From positions 744,001 to 808,000 of the forward strand of contig NZ_CP148752.1 of assembly GCF_040448305.1 (NCBI RefSeq): DNA of 64,000 nucleotides, given 5' to 3'. This stretch comes from Pseudomonas fluorescens. Its GTDB lineage: Bacteria > Pseudomonadota > Gammaproteobacteria > Pseudomonadales > Pseudomonadaceae. Position numbers and translations under genes: made by a program. Positions 37,176-45,112 of the stretch are shown here, piece after piece; position 1 is the first letter of the stretch, and every line of letters begins with the position of its first letter. Below the pieces are notes generated by a model that had not been told where the DNA came from, made no database searches, and was given only the letters and a program-made list of their open reading frames with translations.

Positions 37176-38003
37176 ATGCAGACCGCTTCCCGCTTTTACT
37201 GGGTGAATTTCGGTATTCCGCTGGCTTGCGCGGTCGCGGTGTTCCTGATGTTCGACATGACCAGCATCGACATCGCCTTCAACAATTACTTTTTTGATCC
37301 GGTGACGCAGACGTACCCGTTGGACCAGGTCCATCTGTTCGAAAAAATCACCCATAAATGGGCGCGGATCATTCCGAACTGGACCGGTGAAATTGCGATT
37401 ATCGGTGCCTTGCTGTCGTTTCTCTGGCCGCGCCTGAAGGCTGAAAAGCACGCGAAAATCATCGCTTTCCTGGAAAAAATCAAAGTCGCACCGGTGTTGC
37501 GCTTTGCCACCCGGCATCGTCGCGACTTTCTCTACGTGGTGTTCGCGTTCTCCATCAGCACCGGGGTGATTCACTATCTCAAGGGCCACACCAGTGTGTA
37601 TTGCCCGATCGAGACGACCCAGTACGGCGGCAAGATGGAGCACATTGAGTGGTATGAAAATTTCGAACTGCTGAAAGTTGCCGGCGAGGGGCGCTGCTGG
37701 CCGGGCGGACATGCGTCGGGCGGTTTCACCATGCTGGCGTTGTACTTCGTGGCTCGCCGTTATCGCTGGCGCTATTCGAAAGCGATCATGTACGGCTCTC
37801 TGACCCTCGGTTTCATCTATGGCACCACACGGGTATTGCAAGGGTGGCACTACATGTCCCACACCTTCTGGGCCGGGATCTTCGTGTGGCTGGCGTGTTT
37901 GCTGACGGCGCTGGCGTTTTACGGGCGAGCGAGGCTGGAACAGCCGGTGCTCTCCAGAGCGCAACAACCGGTGCCGACGGCTCAGACTCAACCTGTGAAT
38001 TGA
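37176..38003 (+). CDS. PAP2-family phosphatase, inner membrane
   Basis: A 275-residue multi-pass protein. The acid-phosphatase motifs are K136-x7-P144 (KGHTSVYCP, an altered KxxxxxxRP), PGGH at 176-179, and R219-x5-H225. The Asp usually found four residues after the last His is His229 here. Members dephosphorylate lipids such as undecaprenyl diphosphate, phosphatidate or lipid A on the periplasmic side. It lies next to the Ais-like phosphatase. A strong terminator follows. Confidence 0.88.
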   Translation: MQTASRFYWVNFGIPLACAVAVFLMFDMTSIDIAFNNYFFDPVTQTYPLDQVHLFEKITHKWARIIPNWTGEIAIIGALLSFLWPRLKAEKHAKIIAFLEKIKVAPVLRFATRHRRDFLYVVFAFSISTGVIHYLKGHTSVYCPIETTQYGGKMEHIEWYENFELLKVAGEGRCWPGGHASGGFTMLALYFVARRYRWRYSKAIMYGSLTLGFIYGTTRVLQGWHYMSHTFWAGIFVWLACLLTALAFYGRARLEQPVLSRAQQPVPTAQTQPVN

Positions 38004-38019
38004 GTTGGCGTTGAACCGC

Positions 38020-38053
38020 AAAAACCGCATCTCGAAAGGGTTGCGGTTTTTTT
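38020..38053 (+). terminator. Rho-independent terminator of the phosphatase pair
   Basis: AAAACCGCA (38021-38029) pairs with TGCGGTTTT (38042-38050) and a T run continues to 38053. It closes the rightward histidine phosphatase-PAP2 operon. Confidence 0.9.
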
Positions 38054-38101
38054 GTTGCCCGAGGAAACCTTCAGTGAGTCTCGGATTGCGAATTCGCAGA
38101 C

Positions 38102-38195
38102 AAAAAAAAGCCCGCGGGAGGGCGGGCAAACCGTAGTTTCTTGAATGAGCCAGTGCAATGTACAGGCAGTGACGGAGGCGTGGGGTGAAGAAAAA
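38102..38195 (-). ncRNA. Candidate small RNA with its own terminator
   Basis: On the minus strand a GC-rich hairpin (stem 38110-38115 with 38122-38127) is followed by eight T, a clear intrinsic terminator. No leftward protein gene feeds it: the next upstream gene, the YeeE-type transporter, runs the other way. About 95 bases upstream stand TTGGGC (38226-38231) and GATACC (38203-38208), 17 bases apart, a passable sigma-70 promoter. A transcript of roughly 95 nt would result. A U-tailed terminator of this kind is usual for Hfq-bound sRNAs. I do not recognise the RNA. The rest of the 38004-38354 gap shows nothing else. Confidence 0.35.
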
Positions 38196-38354
38196 TTCAT
38201 CTGGTATCGGGCCGCGGTCGACATTGCCCAAGGCCTATTCGACAGGGGGTGCAGGGCGATTGCGGATTGAGTGGTTCGTCCGAAGTGTTTGCCCAGCGAC
38301 TAATCTGTCTGTCAGGCATCGACTTGATGCCACCACCCGGAAACAGGGAGGCCC

Positions 38355-39263
38355 TTGTTTTCATTGCTGATTTCGCTGCTGCTGGCGTTCCTCATTGGCT
38401 GGGTCTCTCAGCGCATGGGCATGTGCCTGGTCAATGCCATGGGGCTGCTGCTCAAACGTCGGCCGACCCTGTTCGTGTCGCTGGTCAGTTGCGGTCTGTT
38501 CGGCCTGTTGCTCGCACCGCTCTACGCCTTGTCTGGCGTCAGTCAGCCGCTGTTCATCCCTGAAGTTGGTTATCTGTCACTGGTCGGTGGCGGTTTGTTG
38601 TTCGGCCTCGCCTCGGTGCTCAACGACGGATGCAGCGTCGGCACCCTCACCAAGCTCGCCAGCGGCAACCTCAACAAGGTCTTCACCATCCTCGGTTGGG
38701 TGCTGGGCATCGTGCTGTGGCATCACCTGAACATGCTGCCCGAACACCGGGCGCTGCAAATGCCGATGATCACCAGCCGTCATTACTGGCTGGTCATTGG
38801 CATCGTGTTGCTGATTTTGCTGTTCCTGATCCGGATTCACGGCGACAGACACCTGGTGCTGTCGAGCCTGCTCCTGGGGGCTTTGACCAGTGCCCTCTAC
38901 ACCTTCGAACCGCTGTGGACGCCCAGCGTATTCTTCTACGATCTCTCGCAAAGGTTCTGGGGCCCGGGCGACACATCATTGACCACCCAGCGTGTGACGG
39001 TGTTTGCCATGCTGATGCTGGGCATGCTCTGTTACACCTTGCATCGCCGCACCTTCAACTATCAGCGGTTTGCCGCGATGACAGCGGGCAGGCATTTGCT
39101 CGCGGGCGTGTTGATGGGCACCGGTGCGTCGATGATGCTCGGTGGCAATGACTCACAGATTTTGTTGGTGTTTCCGACGCTGACCTGGGTGGGAGCGGTG
39201 CCGTTGGTGTCGATTGTGTTGGGGATATTGGTAGGGGTTGGGGTTAAGCGGCTGCGTGCTTGA
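38355..39263 (+). CDS. YeeE/YedE-family sulfur transporter-like membrane protein
   Basis: A 302-residue membrane protein with about nine hydrophobic segments. Two cysteine motifs of the thiosulfate transporter family are present: MGMCLVNA (C24) and LNDGCSVGT (C92). Near the C-terminus the sequence is MLGGNDSQILL with no cysteine in the usual third place. Thiosulfate or another sulfur compound is the expected cargo, but the missing Cys leaves this open. The likely start is TTG at 38355, after GGGAGG. It is separate from the sulfation block further right. Confidence 0.85.
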   Translation: MFSLLISLLLAFLIGWVSQRMGMCLVNAMGLLLKRRPTLFVSLVSCGLFGLLLAPLYALSGVSQPLFIPEVGYLSLVGGGLLFGLASVLNDGCSVGTLTKLASGNLNKVFTILGWVLGIVLWHHLNMLPEHRALQMPMITSRHYWLVIGIVLLILLFLIRIHGDRHLVLSSLLLGALTSALYTFEPLWTPSVFFYDLSQRFWGPGDTSLTTQRVTVFAMLMLGMLCYTLHRRTFNYQRFAAMTAGRHLLAGVLMGTGASMMLGGNDSQILLVFPTLTWVGAVPLVSIVLGILVGVGVKRLRA

Positions 39264-39332
39264 TGATCGCGGCTCTGGAGTTGGACGACCTCAATGAGAC
39301 CGTCCATTTAATATTCAAAGAACACAACGAAA

Positions 39333-39355
39333 AAGCCCGACAATTTGTCGGGCTT
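39333..39355 (-). terminator. Terminator of the zeta-toxin operon
   Basis: A perfect palindrome, AAGCCCGACAA and its complement around a single central base, is followed on the minus strand by a T run (TTTTTCG). It closes the leftward zeta operon and lies between it and the convergent YeeE gene. Confidence 0.85.
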
Positions 39356-39372
39356 CATCTTGGCGCGGTCAG

Positions 39373-39540
39373 TTAGCTTCGTTTCGCTTCGACTTCCATC
39401 ATCACAAGGTTTTGCTGCTTCGTAGCTTCGGTCAACACTTCGCTATAGACACGCTTTTTCTGTTCCGACTTGGCGTTGCGAATAAAGTCAGCAAAGGAGC
39501 TTTTGGCGCCCTTGGACAGGCCTAGCTTGATCGAAATCAT
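39373..39540 (-). CDS. 55-residue basic protein coupled to the zeta toxin
   Basis: A small ORF starting with ATG at 39540 that overlaps the zeta toxin stop (ATGA), the hallmark of translational coupling. It ends with TAA just before a terminator. The product begins MISIKLGLSKGAKSSFADF, is rich in Lys/Arg/Glu and is likely helical, with no Cys or Trp. I do not recognise the family. Its position suggests an antitoxin or accessory part of the zeta system. Classical zeta antitoxins (epsilon, PezA) lie upstream of the toxin, so this order would be unusual. Confidence 0.65.
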   Translation of the reverse strand: MISIKLGLSKGAKSSFADFIRNAKSEQKKRVYSEVLTEATKQQNLVMMEVEAKRS

Positions 39541-40262
39541 TGATGTACTCCTGATCCTAACCCGAGCCTGGCCATTAAATCAGCCCGCGTGTATTGCTCA
39601 GGGATATGGTAGTCAATTTTATCGACCCCAGCTTTGTAAAGACGTCCCGAATTGTCTATGTGCTTGATCAGCAGATCCACATGAACGTCGCTCCCGTACT
39701 CTAACTTAAGAGTATTTACCACGTCACGCGCTGCGAAATACTGGTCGATGAAATGCTCTGGTCGGATTCGTCGCCCTTCGAGTTCTTCACGGGCTTTGAC
39801 GAATTCCCATGCAAGGAGCGGATTTTGGTAGACGTAAAGAATCTGCACGAACCGGCCCTTGCGCAAAGAGCGCTCCACATTTTTTCGTGCTACATCGATG
39901 TTGGAAAATGTTCCATCCAGCACAAATGATTGCCTCTGGTCGAAAGCGCAATCCAGAATTTTCTCGACCAAAATTGACACCCCGTTTTGGAAGATCCAGG
40001 CGTTTCCTCCCGCGTAGTCGGAAAATTCACTACGAAGCTCATCAGGGTCAATCCTCAGAATCGCTGTATCAGCAAACAGGTTCACCAGGGCGATTGAAGC
40101 TTCTGTCTTTCCTGCTCCAGGTGAGCCGGCCATGAACACTGATACAGGATCTTGCTCAGGAGGGTATAGCGCTCGATCGGTTCGGCGCTTGGCTATGGTT
40201 TTCTTGTGCAATCTAGCGAAGGACATGGCTTGTTCTTGCATGAGCAGTTCGGCAGGAGTCAT
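39537..40262 (-). CDS. Zeta-toxin-like P-loop kinase
   Basis: A 241-residue protein with Walker A GSPGAGKT at residues 46-53. The zeta motif RIDPDELRSEF at 70-80 holds the acidic residue equivalent to the zeta catalytic Asp. FVLDGTFSNIDVARKNVERSLRKGRFVQILYVYQNP and an Arg-rich lid (EELEGRRIRPEHF) follow. Zeta toxins phosphorylate UDP-N-acetylglucosamine and block wall synthesis; some relatives target other molecules. AAAGGA precedes the ATG. The region looks more A/T-rich than its neighbours, suggesting transfer. No recognisable epsilon/PezA antitoxin lies upstream. Confidence 0.85.
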   Translation of the reverse strand: MTPAELLMQEQAMSFARLHKKTIAKRRTDRALYPPEQDPVSVFMAGSPGAGKTEASIALVNLFADTAILRIDPDELRSEFSDYAGGNAWIFQNGVSILVEKILDCAFDQRQSFVLDGTFSNIDVARKNVERSLRKGRFVQILYVYQNPLLAWEFVKAREELEGRRIRPEHFIDQYFAARDVVNTLKLEYGSDVHVDLLIKHIDNSGRLYKAGVDKIDYHIPEQYTRADLMARLGLGSGVHQ

Positions 40263-40265
40263 CGT

Positions 40266-40340
40266 TCATTCCTTTGGTTTGAAGCGCATCAAAGGTGAAA
40301 CAGCAGAGGCGGTGAATTCGATAGAAAAGTCAGCGTACAT
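40266..40340 (-). CDS. Possible 24-residue leader ORF before the zeta toxin
   Basis: ATG at 40340 opens a 24-codon frame (MYADFSIEF...RFKPKE) whose TGA ends 3 bases before the zeta ATG and overlaps its Shine-Dalgarno. It could be a leader peptide coupling translation. No good ribosome-binding site of its own is evident, so it may be chance. Confidence 0.25.
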   Translation of the reverse strand: MYADFSIEFTASAVSPLMRFKPKE

Positions 40341-40460
40341 GGCCGCATATCAAGCTCCAGTCCATGAGGGGGACACGGCTTGAGGGAAATTTCCTAGAAG
40401 TGAGTTTTGGCCTTGCTTAACGTCGGTTGATTGGCTCAATGATGTGGTGCTAATTGCAGA

Positions 40461-40922
40461 TCAAAGTTGCTTGGAACTCACCGTGTGCTTGAAATGATGC
40501 TCCCAAAGCCTGACCCCCAACCTGCCCGTCCGGTCCAGCGATGACCCCACCGTCAAATCCGTGATCAACGTCGGCTGCAAACCCGCATCAAACAGCGCAA
40601 ACCCCGCCGCCAGGCAGCAGGTCTCGGTCTGCAGGCCGCACACCAGCACGCGTTCGACGTTGAGGCTTCTAAGGTAGTCGATGGTTTCCGGTGTGGGCGC
40701 GTAGCCGTGCTTGATAAAAATGCGGTCGGCCGGGATCAGGCTGTCATCGTCCGGTGCGGGGTGCCAGCCGAGCTGTTTTTCGAAGGGGGTTATGGATTCG
40801 TCATGGCGCTCGACCGTGGCGACACTGGGCAGGGTGCCGATCAGCTTCTGGATACCGTCGATCAGCCACTGCGGCGGGTCGAAGCCGGGTTGTACGTCGA
40901 TGATCAGGAGGGCTTGGCGCAT
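40461..40922 (-). CDS. Isochorismatase-like cysteine hydrolase
   Basis: A 153-residue protein of the isochorismatase/nicotinamidase fold. The catalytic triad positions are D9 (LLIIDVQPGF), K71 (IFIKHGYAP) and Cys102/103 (LQTETCCLAAG). It is shorter than nicotinamidase and lacks an obvious metal site, so the substrate (amide, hydroxamate or similar) is unknown. The start at ATG 40922 matches the family N-terminus. It is a single gene; the 291 bases to the next gene hold only a loose inverted repeat (GTGAGTT at 41122 and AACTCAC at 41144). Confidence 0.85.
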   Translation of the reverse strand: MRQALLIIDVQPGFDPPQWLIDGIQKLIGTLPSVATVERHDESITPFEKQLGWHPAPDDDSLIPADRIFIKHGYAPTPETIDYLRSLNVERVLVCGLQTETCCLAAGFALFDAGLQPTLITDLTVGSSLDRTGRLGVRLWEHHFKHTVSSKQL

Positions 40923-41214
40923 GGGCTTCTCCGAGGGGATGGCAGTGATAGGGGCGACCGTGGATGCAAAATATTCTGGAGGTCTCGCTGGCCTCTTCGC
41001 GGGCGGGCAGCTGCAAAGCTTAGTCGTTACCGATGCCCATATTGCAAGCATGCACATAACAGCCTAGCGCGGCTGCCTAAGTGACCCTATCGTCAGATTT
41101 CACGTACCACAAAGTGCTTTTGTGAGTTGTGAGCGTACGATGTAACTCACGTTTTCGCTGAATTCCTGGGGGCGCGAACGAAGCGACTGAGCGGTATGGC
41201 ATTGGAGAAAAATC

Positions 41215-41478
41215 ATGATTCGCAAGCACTACTTGAAAGCCCTGGCGACGCTGCTCATCGCCGCCGGCGTGCAGTGGGTGACGCTACCCGTCTACGCGAC
41301 CGAGCAGGGTGAACAACGGCGGGAAGCTCGCGATACCAGGCAGGAAGGGCGCTCTACTGCCCGGCAAACCAAGGATGAATGCAGAAAGGGCAGTGACAAG
41401 AGCAACGTGGAATGTCGCCAGGACAAGCGCAGCACCAAGCAGGATACCCGTCGTACAGCCCGGGACATCAAGTACTGA
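41215..41478 (+). CDS. Small exported, highly charged protein
   Basis: An 87-residue protein with a signal peptide (residues 1 to about 29, ending VYA). The mature part of about 58 residues is dominated by Arg, Lys, Glu, Asp and Gln, with repeated TARQTK/TARDIK-like segments and two Cys (in DECRKG and VECRQD) that could form a disulfide. It probably is a disordered periplasmic protein. I do not recognise a function. GGAGAAAAATC precedes the ATG. Confidence 0.75.
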   Translation: MIRKHYLKALATLLIAAGVQWVTLPVYATEQGEQRREARDTRQEGRSTARQTKDECRKGSDKSNVECRQDKRSTKQDTRRTARDIKY

Positions 41479-41633
41479 TCGTTAGCGTGAGTCCTGGTTG
41501 CGCCTGACAACAGGTCAATCCTTCCACGCGTCGGTTAAGCGGTTCGGGATTTCGAGCGCTGGTGGATGTTGTTGGATGTCCACTTCGATCCAGGGCGGAC
41601 ATCATCGAAATGCGCCGCCCATCTGCTTCAAGG

Positions 41634-42671
41634 TCATCCGATACCCATTGTGCATCCGAACGTCACCAATACCTTGGCCGATTCATCTGCACGCGCGGCG
41701 GTAGCGAAGGCTTGCTCGAAGTCTTCGAAGGCGTAGCGATGACTAATCAGCGCGGTGGTGTCGATCCGGCCTGCGGCGAGGATCTCCAGCACCTCGCCAA
41801 ACTCGGTGGGATAGGCCATGGCGGTGGTCACTTCCATCTCCTTGCCCAGCGCCATCGCCAAATCCATGGCGACCGGTGCGTGATGCACCGCCACCACCGT
41901 CAGATGTGCCCCGAAACGTGCGCGCGCAATGATTTGGGGAATGACCGGAGCGGCGCCCGACACCTCGATGAATTCGTCGGAATCCACCACTGGCATCCCG
42001 TAGAGCGTGCCAGCGCCATGGCGCTTGCCGATTTCAGCCCAGAGATCGCAATTGTCGGGATTGAACGTGGCGTTTGCACCGAGTGCGCGCGCACGTTCCA
42101 GACGTGAGTCCACGCGATCGACGGCGATGATGTCCGCGACGCCGCGCAAACGGAGCATTGCCACGACACCGAGCCCGATGGGACCCGCGCCGAAAACGAC
42201 TACTTTGCTACCAGCGCCGGCACGCGACCGGTTGACGCCGTGCAGCGCGACGGCGAGCGGCTCGACCAGTGCAGCGGTTTCGAAGTCCAGGGTGTCGGGA
42301 ATGGGGTAGACCGACGACTCGGCCATGACATTGCGCACGAGAATGTGCGAGGCGAAGGCCCCAGGGCCTCCGGAGCCGATCATGTTCGCAGGCGTCGTCG
42401 GGTTGACCACTACGCGCTGGCCTTTGCGCAGCGCAGTCACTCGCGCGCCCACCTCCTCGATCACGCCCGAGAACTCATGCCCGAGCGATAAGGGACCATC
42501 GCCCCCCATCGGCAGGCCACCGGCGCGCGCATAACCGAGGTCAGAGCCGCAGATACCGCAGACCACGACCTTGACCACAATATCGTCCGGCCCGGCACTG
42601 GGGCGCAGTACCTGTTCGACACGAATATCGTCAGGTCCGTGAACCGTTGCATGAAGCATCAATTTCGTCAT
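41634..42671 (-). CDS. Zinc-type alcohol dehydrogenase (polyol/threonine dehydrogenase branch)
   Basis: A 345-residue MDR protein. Catalytic zinc ligands are C38 (VCGICGSDLG) and H65-E66 (SLGHEFSG). The NAD-binding VVVFGAGPIGLGVVAML and EPLAVALHG motifs follow. The loop that in most relatives holds four structural-zinc cysteines (VVVNPTTPANMIGSGGPG) has none. It would oxidise a polyol or secondary alcohol. AAGGA lies 7 bases before ATG 42671. It is the last gene of the leftward sulfation-block operon, 16 bases after the Gfo/Idh/MocA gene. Confidence 0.9.
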   Translation of the reverse strand: MTKLMLHATVHGPDDIRVEQVLRPSAGPDDIVVKVVVCGICGSDLGYARAGGLPMGGDGPLSLGHEFSGVIEEVGARVTALRKGQRVVVNPTTPANMIGSGGPGAFASHILVRNVMAESSVYPIPDTLDFETAALVEPLAVALHGVNRSRAGAGSKVVVFGAGPIGLGVVAMLRLRGVADIIAVDRVDSRLERARALGANATFNPDNCDLWAEIGKRHGAGTLYGMPVVDSDEFIEVSGAAPVIPQIIARARFGAHLTVVAVHHAPVAMDLAMALGKEMEVTTAMAYPTEFGEVLEILAAGRIDTTALISHRYAFEDFEQAFATAARADESAKVLVTFGCTMGIG

Positions 42672-42687
42672 AGCAGAGTCCTTCATT

Positions 42688-43797
42688 TCAGATTGTGATC
42701 CAGGCGCGCTTGCGCGCCGACAGTCGAATGGCGTCGAGCACCTGTTGGCCTCGCGCAGCGTCGTTGAATGTGGCGGCACGCTCGGGGATCGCGGGTGCGC
42801 GATTTTCGATCCGCGTGCGCATCTCGGCGAACAGGCGCGCATAGGGCGCAACATCGAAGCCCATGGTGTGCCAGCGGTCCTGCTCGGTCTGGATCAGCTC
42901 GGCGACGGGAAAAGCTGTCGGCATTGCGTTGACCAGATCCGCGGGCATCTCGATGCGCCGCACACCATCGGTGTCGCTCACCCAGACTTCTTCGGGGTCA
43001 CCAAACGTCGCGCCGCTCTGAATCCACGCGCCGCCTGCGCTGCCCACCACTTTGGTGGCCATCACCAGCGGCCCCGGCGCGGCCAGCGCGGCGATGATTG
43101 ACCCGGCAACACCGCTGTCCGTTTCGAACTGCACGGTGTAGCAATCGTCGGCTGTCATGGTGGGGCGCCCGGGCGCCAGCGTCTGCAGCATGCCGCTGAC
43201 ACGAGCGATGGGGCCGAACATGTATTCGACCTGATCGATCATGTGCGAGCCGAATGCGCCAAGGAAACCGCCGCCCTGGTCAGCGTCCTCCCACCAGTCG
43301 CTGAGCTTGCTTGTCGAGTCCTGCAGGCCCGGTTGATGGTAGATGCGCAGGAAATGGCGCGGTGTGCCGATCAGACCCGACTGAACGACGCGCCGCAGCA
43401 ACGCCTGCGCGCTGTCGAAGCGGAATTCGGCGCCGAGCAGGTGATGAACACCTGCCTTTGTCGCGGCTTCGCGCATCTGCACCGCTTCGGCGGCGTCGCG
43501 GGCAAAGGGCTTTTCGCACACGACATGCCGCCCGGCGGCGATCGCGGCCATCACCGGTGCATAGTGTGCGTGCGGGGGCGTTGCCACCGTAACGAGCTGT
43601 ATCGCCGGATCAGCCAGCACCTGGGCCAGACTATCGGTCGCCAGTGGGATACCCAGTGGCGCGGCGCGGGCGATGGTGCGGGCACGGTCTCGGCCGACGA
43701 TGGCGCGCACCTCGAAGCCGGCCTCGCGCAACGCACGGACATGGGTAAAAAGGCCGAAGCCGGTGCCGACCACGGCGGCACCTATGGGATGGGTCAT
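42688..43797 (-). CDS. Gfo/Idh/MocA-family oxidoreductase
   Basis: A 369-residue NAD(P)-dependent dehydrogenase. It has AVVGTGFG at residues 8-15, the VCEKPFARD motif (catalytic EKP lysine) near 95-103 and the C-terminal Gfo/Idh domain (GAFGSHMIDQVEYMFG). Members oxidise or reduce inositols, sugars and sugar acids. The ATG shares one base with the stop of a 31-codon ORF, with GGAGG inside that ORF. It sits between the DUF1214-type gene and the alcohol dehydrogenase, suggesting a cyclitol or sugar step in the sulfation pathway. Confidence 0.9.
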   Translation of the reverse strand: MTHPIGAAVVGTGFGLFTHVRALREAGFEVRAIVGRDRARTIARAAPLGIPLATDSLAQVLADPAIQLVTVATPPHAHYAPVMAAIAAGRHVVCEKPFARDAAEAVQMREAATKAGVHHLLGAEFRFDSAQALLRRVVQSGLIGTPRHFLRIYHQPGLQDSTSKLSDWWEDADQGGGFLGAFGSHMIDQVEYMFGPIARVSGMLQTLAPGRPTMTADDCYTVQFETDSGVAGSIIAALAAPGPLVMATKVVGSAGGAWIQSGATFGDPEEVWVSDTDGVRRIEMPADLVNAMPTAFPVAELIQTEQDRWHTMGFDVAPYARLFAEMRTRIENRAPAIPERAATFNDAARGQQVLDAIRLSARKRAWITI

Positions 43798-43892
43798 CAG
43801 AGATCGCCTCCATGCAGGACATGATCGAGCGCCACGATGCAGTGCCGTGCCATTTCGCCGAGCTCGGCCATGTGTTGCGACAGCACGCTCAT
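43797..43892 (-). CDS. 31-residue ORF coupled on both sides in the sulfation operon
   Basis: ATG at 43892 overlaps the stop of the upstream DUF1214-type gene (ATGA). Its own TGA overlaps the ATG of the next gene (TGATG). The 31-residue product begins MSVLSQHMAELGEMARHC and ends HVLHGGDL; it is likely a single helix. It fills exactly the space between two genes whose other junctions are also overlaps. It may be a real microprotein or a coupling device that brings ribosomes to the GGAGG site of the next gene. I do not recognise it. Confidence 0.5.
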   Translation of the reverse strand: MSVLSQHMAELGEMARHCIVALDHVLHGGDL

Positions 43893-45112
43893 TGCGCCAC
43901 CTCGCCACTGATGATCGGCACGATGTCTTCAAGTGCCTCTTCACCACGTTCTTGCAGCACGGCGAGCGCAATACGGCGCAGCGTTACCTGCGGCGGCTCG
44001 CCCTGTGTGCCAATCAGGCGCAAACTCATGCCGCCATGGACATGGCCGAAGGACTGGACCCAATTGCCGGCGATGCCGGGCTGGCCTTGCGCAACGATGA
44101 CGCGCACCGAGCCGTCGTGGCGATAGCTGGCCTTGTACTTCTGCACACAACCGCCACCGTCCTCGTAGTTGTCGAGGTTCTCTTGCCAGATCGAACAGAG
44201 CTGGAATATCCAGTAATCACAGGCTGAGGGCAGGAAATCGATAACCAGCGCCTCGTCGCCAGCACACTCCCATGTACCGAAGCCGTGGTGTCGGTCCGGC
44301 ACGCCGCCATTGGACAGGTACACCGCGCGGTCGAAGCGGATGCGGTTTGGCCGCTGGCTGAGATTGTCCTGCCACCAGCTGCGCACCAGCTCGCAATAGC
44401 CAAGTACCATCTGACCCGCCTTGGCGAGCGCATCGCTTATTTCGGCGGCGGTGACGGGTCGCGGTTGCGGGCTATCGATCCGTTCGATAGTGAAGTGAGG
44501 CGGCGCGGTATTCGCGCGATCATGGTAGAGCGTGCGCACCAGGAGACCGACGCAGTCCGGTGAGATCGACAGCCAGTCGCGCCCGTCTGCGGGTTTGTTC
44601 TGGCTGACCACGATCTCGAAGTTGCCCTGCGCATCGAACTTCACCTGGCGTGAGGAGATGAAGCCGGTGGTCTGCAGCGCAGCGGGATCGAATTCGTCAA
44701 GACCGGATACGCCACGCGTTGCCCAGTCCTGAGCGCCGGGATGGCGCGGTTGTGGCGCGCGCCATGAGGCAATGACGAAGTACGGCAGCCCGCCACGATG
44801 GCCACGAATGACATAGTCATGACTACCGTCGACGAACTCGGCAAGCAGATGATCCTGATCGGGAGACTGGAAGTTGATGGACTGGCGCCAGGGCGCATCG
44901 CGCAGGCGCGGCCGTTCTGGCTCGCAGTTCTCCAGGTAGCGTTCGAACCCGTTGCGCATGAGCCGGGTCATGAATCGATACCATTCGGCGCGGTCGAGGG
45001 TATCGGCCTCGGCGCCGAAAGCATTGACCCTGTGGCCGGCCTGGCGAACGGTTTCGCAGAAGTCGTCCCACGCGCGGCCGGACAACAGGCGTTCCATAGC
45101 TTGATCGGTCAT
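43889..45112 (-). CDS. DUF1214-type protein, unknown function
   Basis: A 407-residue soluble protein without signal peptide or membrane segment. The C-terminal half resembles DUF1214: AVYLSNGGVPDRHHGFGTWECAGDEALVIDFLPSACDYWIFQL, then GSVRVIVAQGQPGIAGNWVQSFGHVHGGMSLRLIG. DUF1214/DUF1254 proteins are widespread, their biochemistry unclear; homologues are often near sulfotransferases, fatty-acid or steroid genes. It starts by ATGA overlap with the sulfotransferase and overlaps the 31-codon ORF. It may bind or process the sulfated product; that is inference. Confidence 0.75.
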   Translation of the reverse strand: MTDQAMERLLSGRAWDDFCETVRQAGHRVNAFGAEADTLDRAEWYRFMTRLMRNGFERYLENCEPERPRLRDAPWRQSINFQSPDQDHLLAEFVDGSHDYVIRGHRGGLPYFVIASWRAPQPRHPGAQDWATRGVSGLDEFDPAALQTTGFISSRQVKFDAQGNFEIVVSQNKPADGRDWLSISPDCVGLLVRTLYHDRANTAPPHFTIERIDSPQPRPVTAAEISDALAKAGQMVLGYCELVRSWWQDNLSQRPNRIRFDRAVYLSNGGVPDRHHGFGTWECAGDEALVIDFLPSACDYWIFQLCSIWQENLDNYEDGGGCVQKYKASYRHDGSVRVIVAQGQPGIAGNWVQSFGHVHGGMSLRLIGTQGEPPQVTLRRIALAVLQERGEEALEDIVPIISGEVAQ

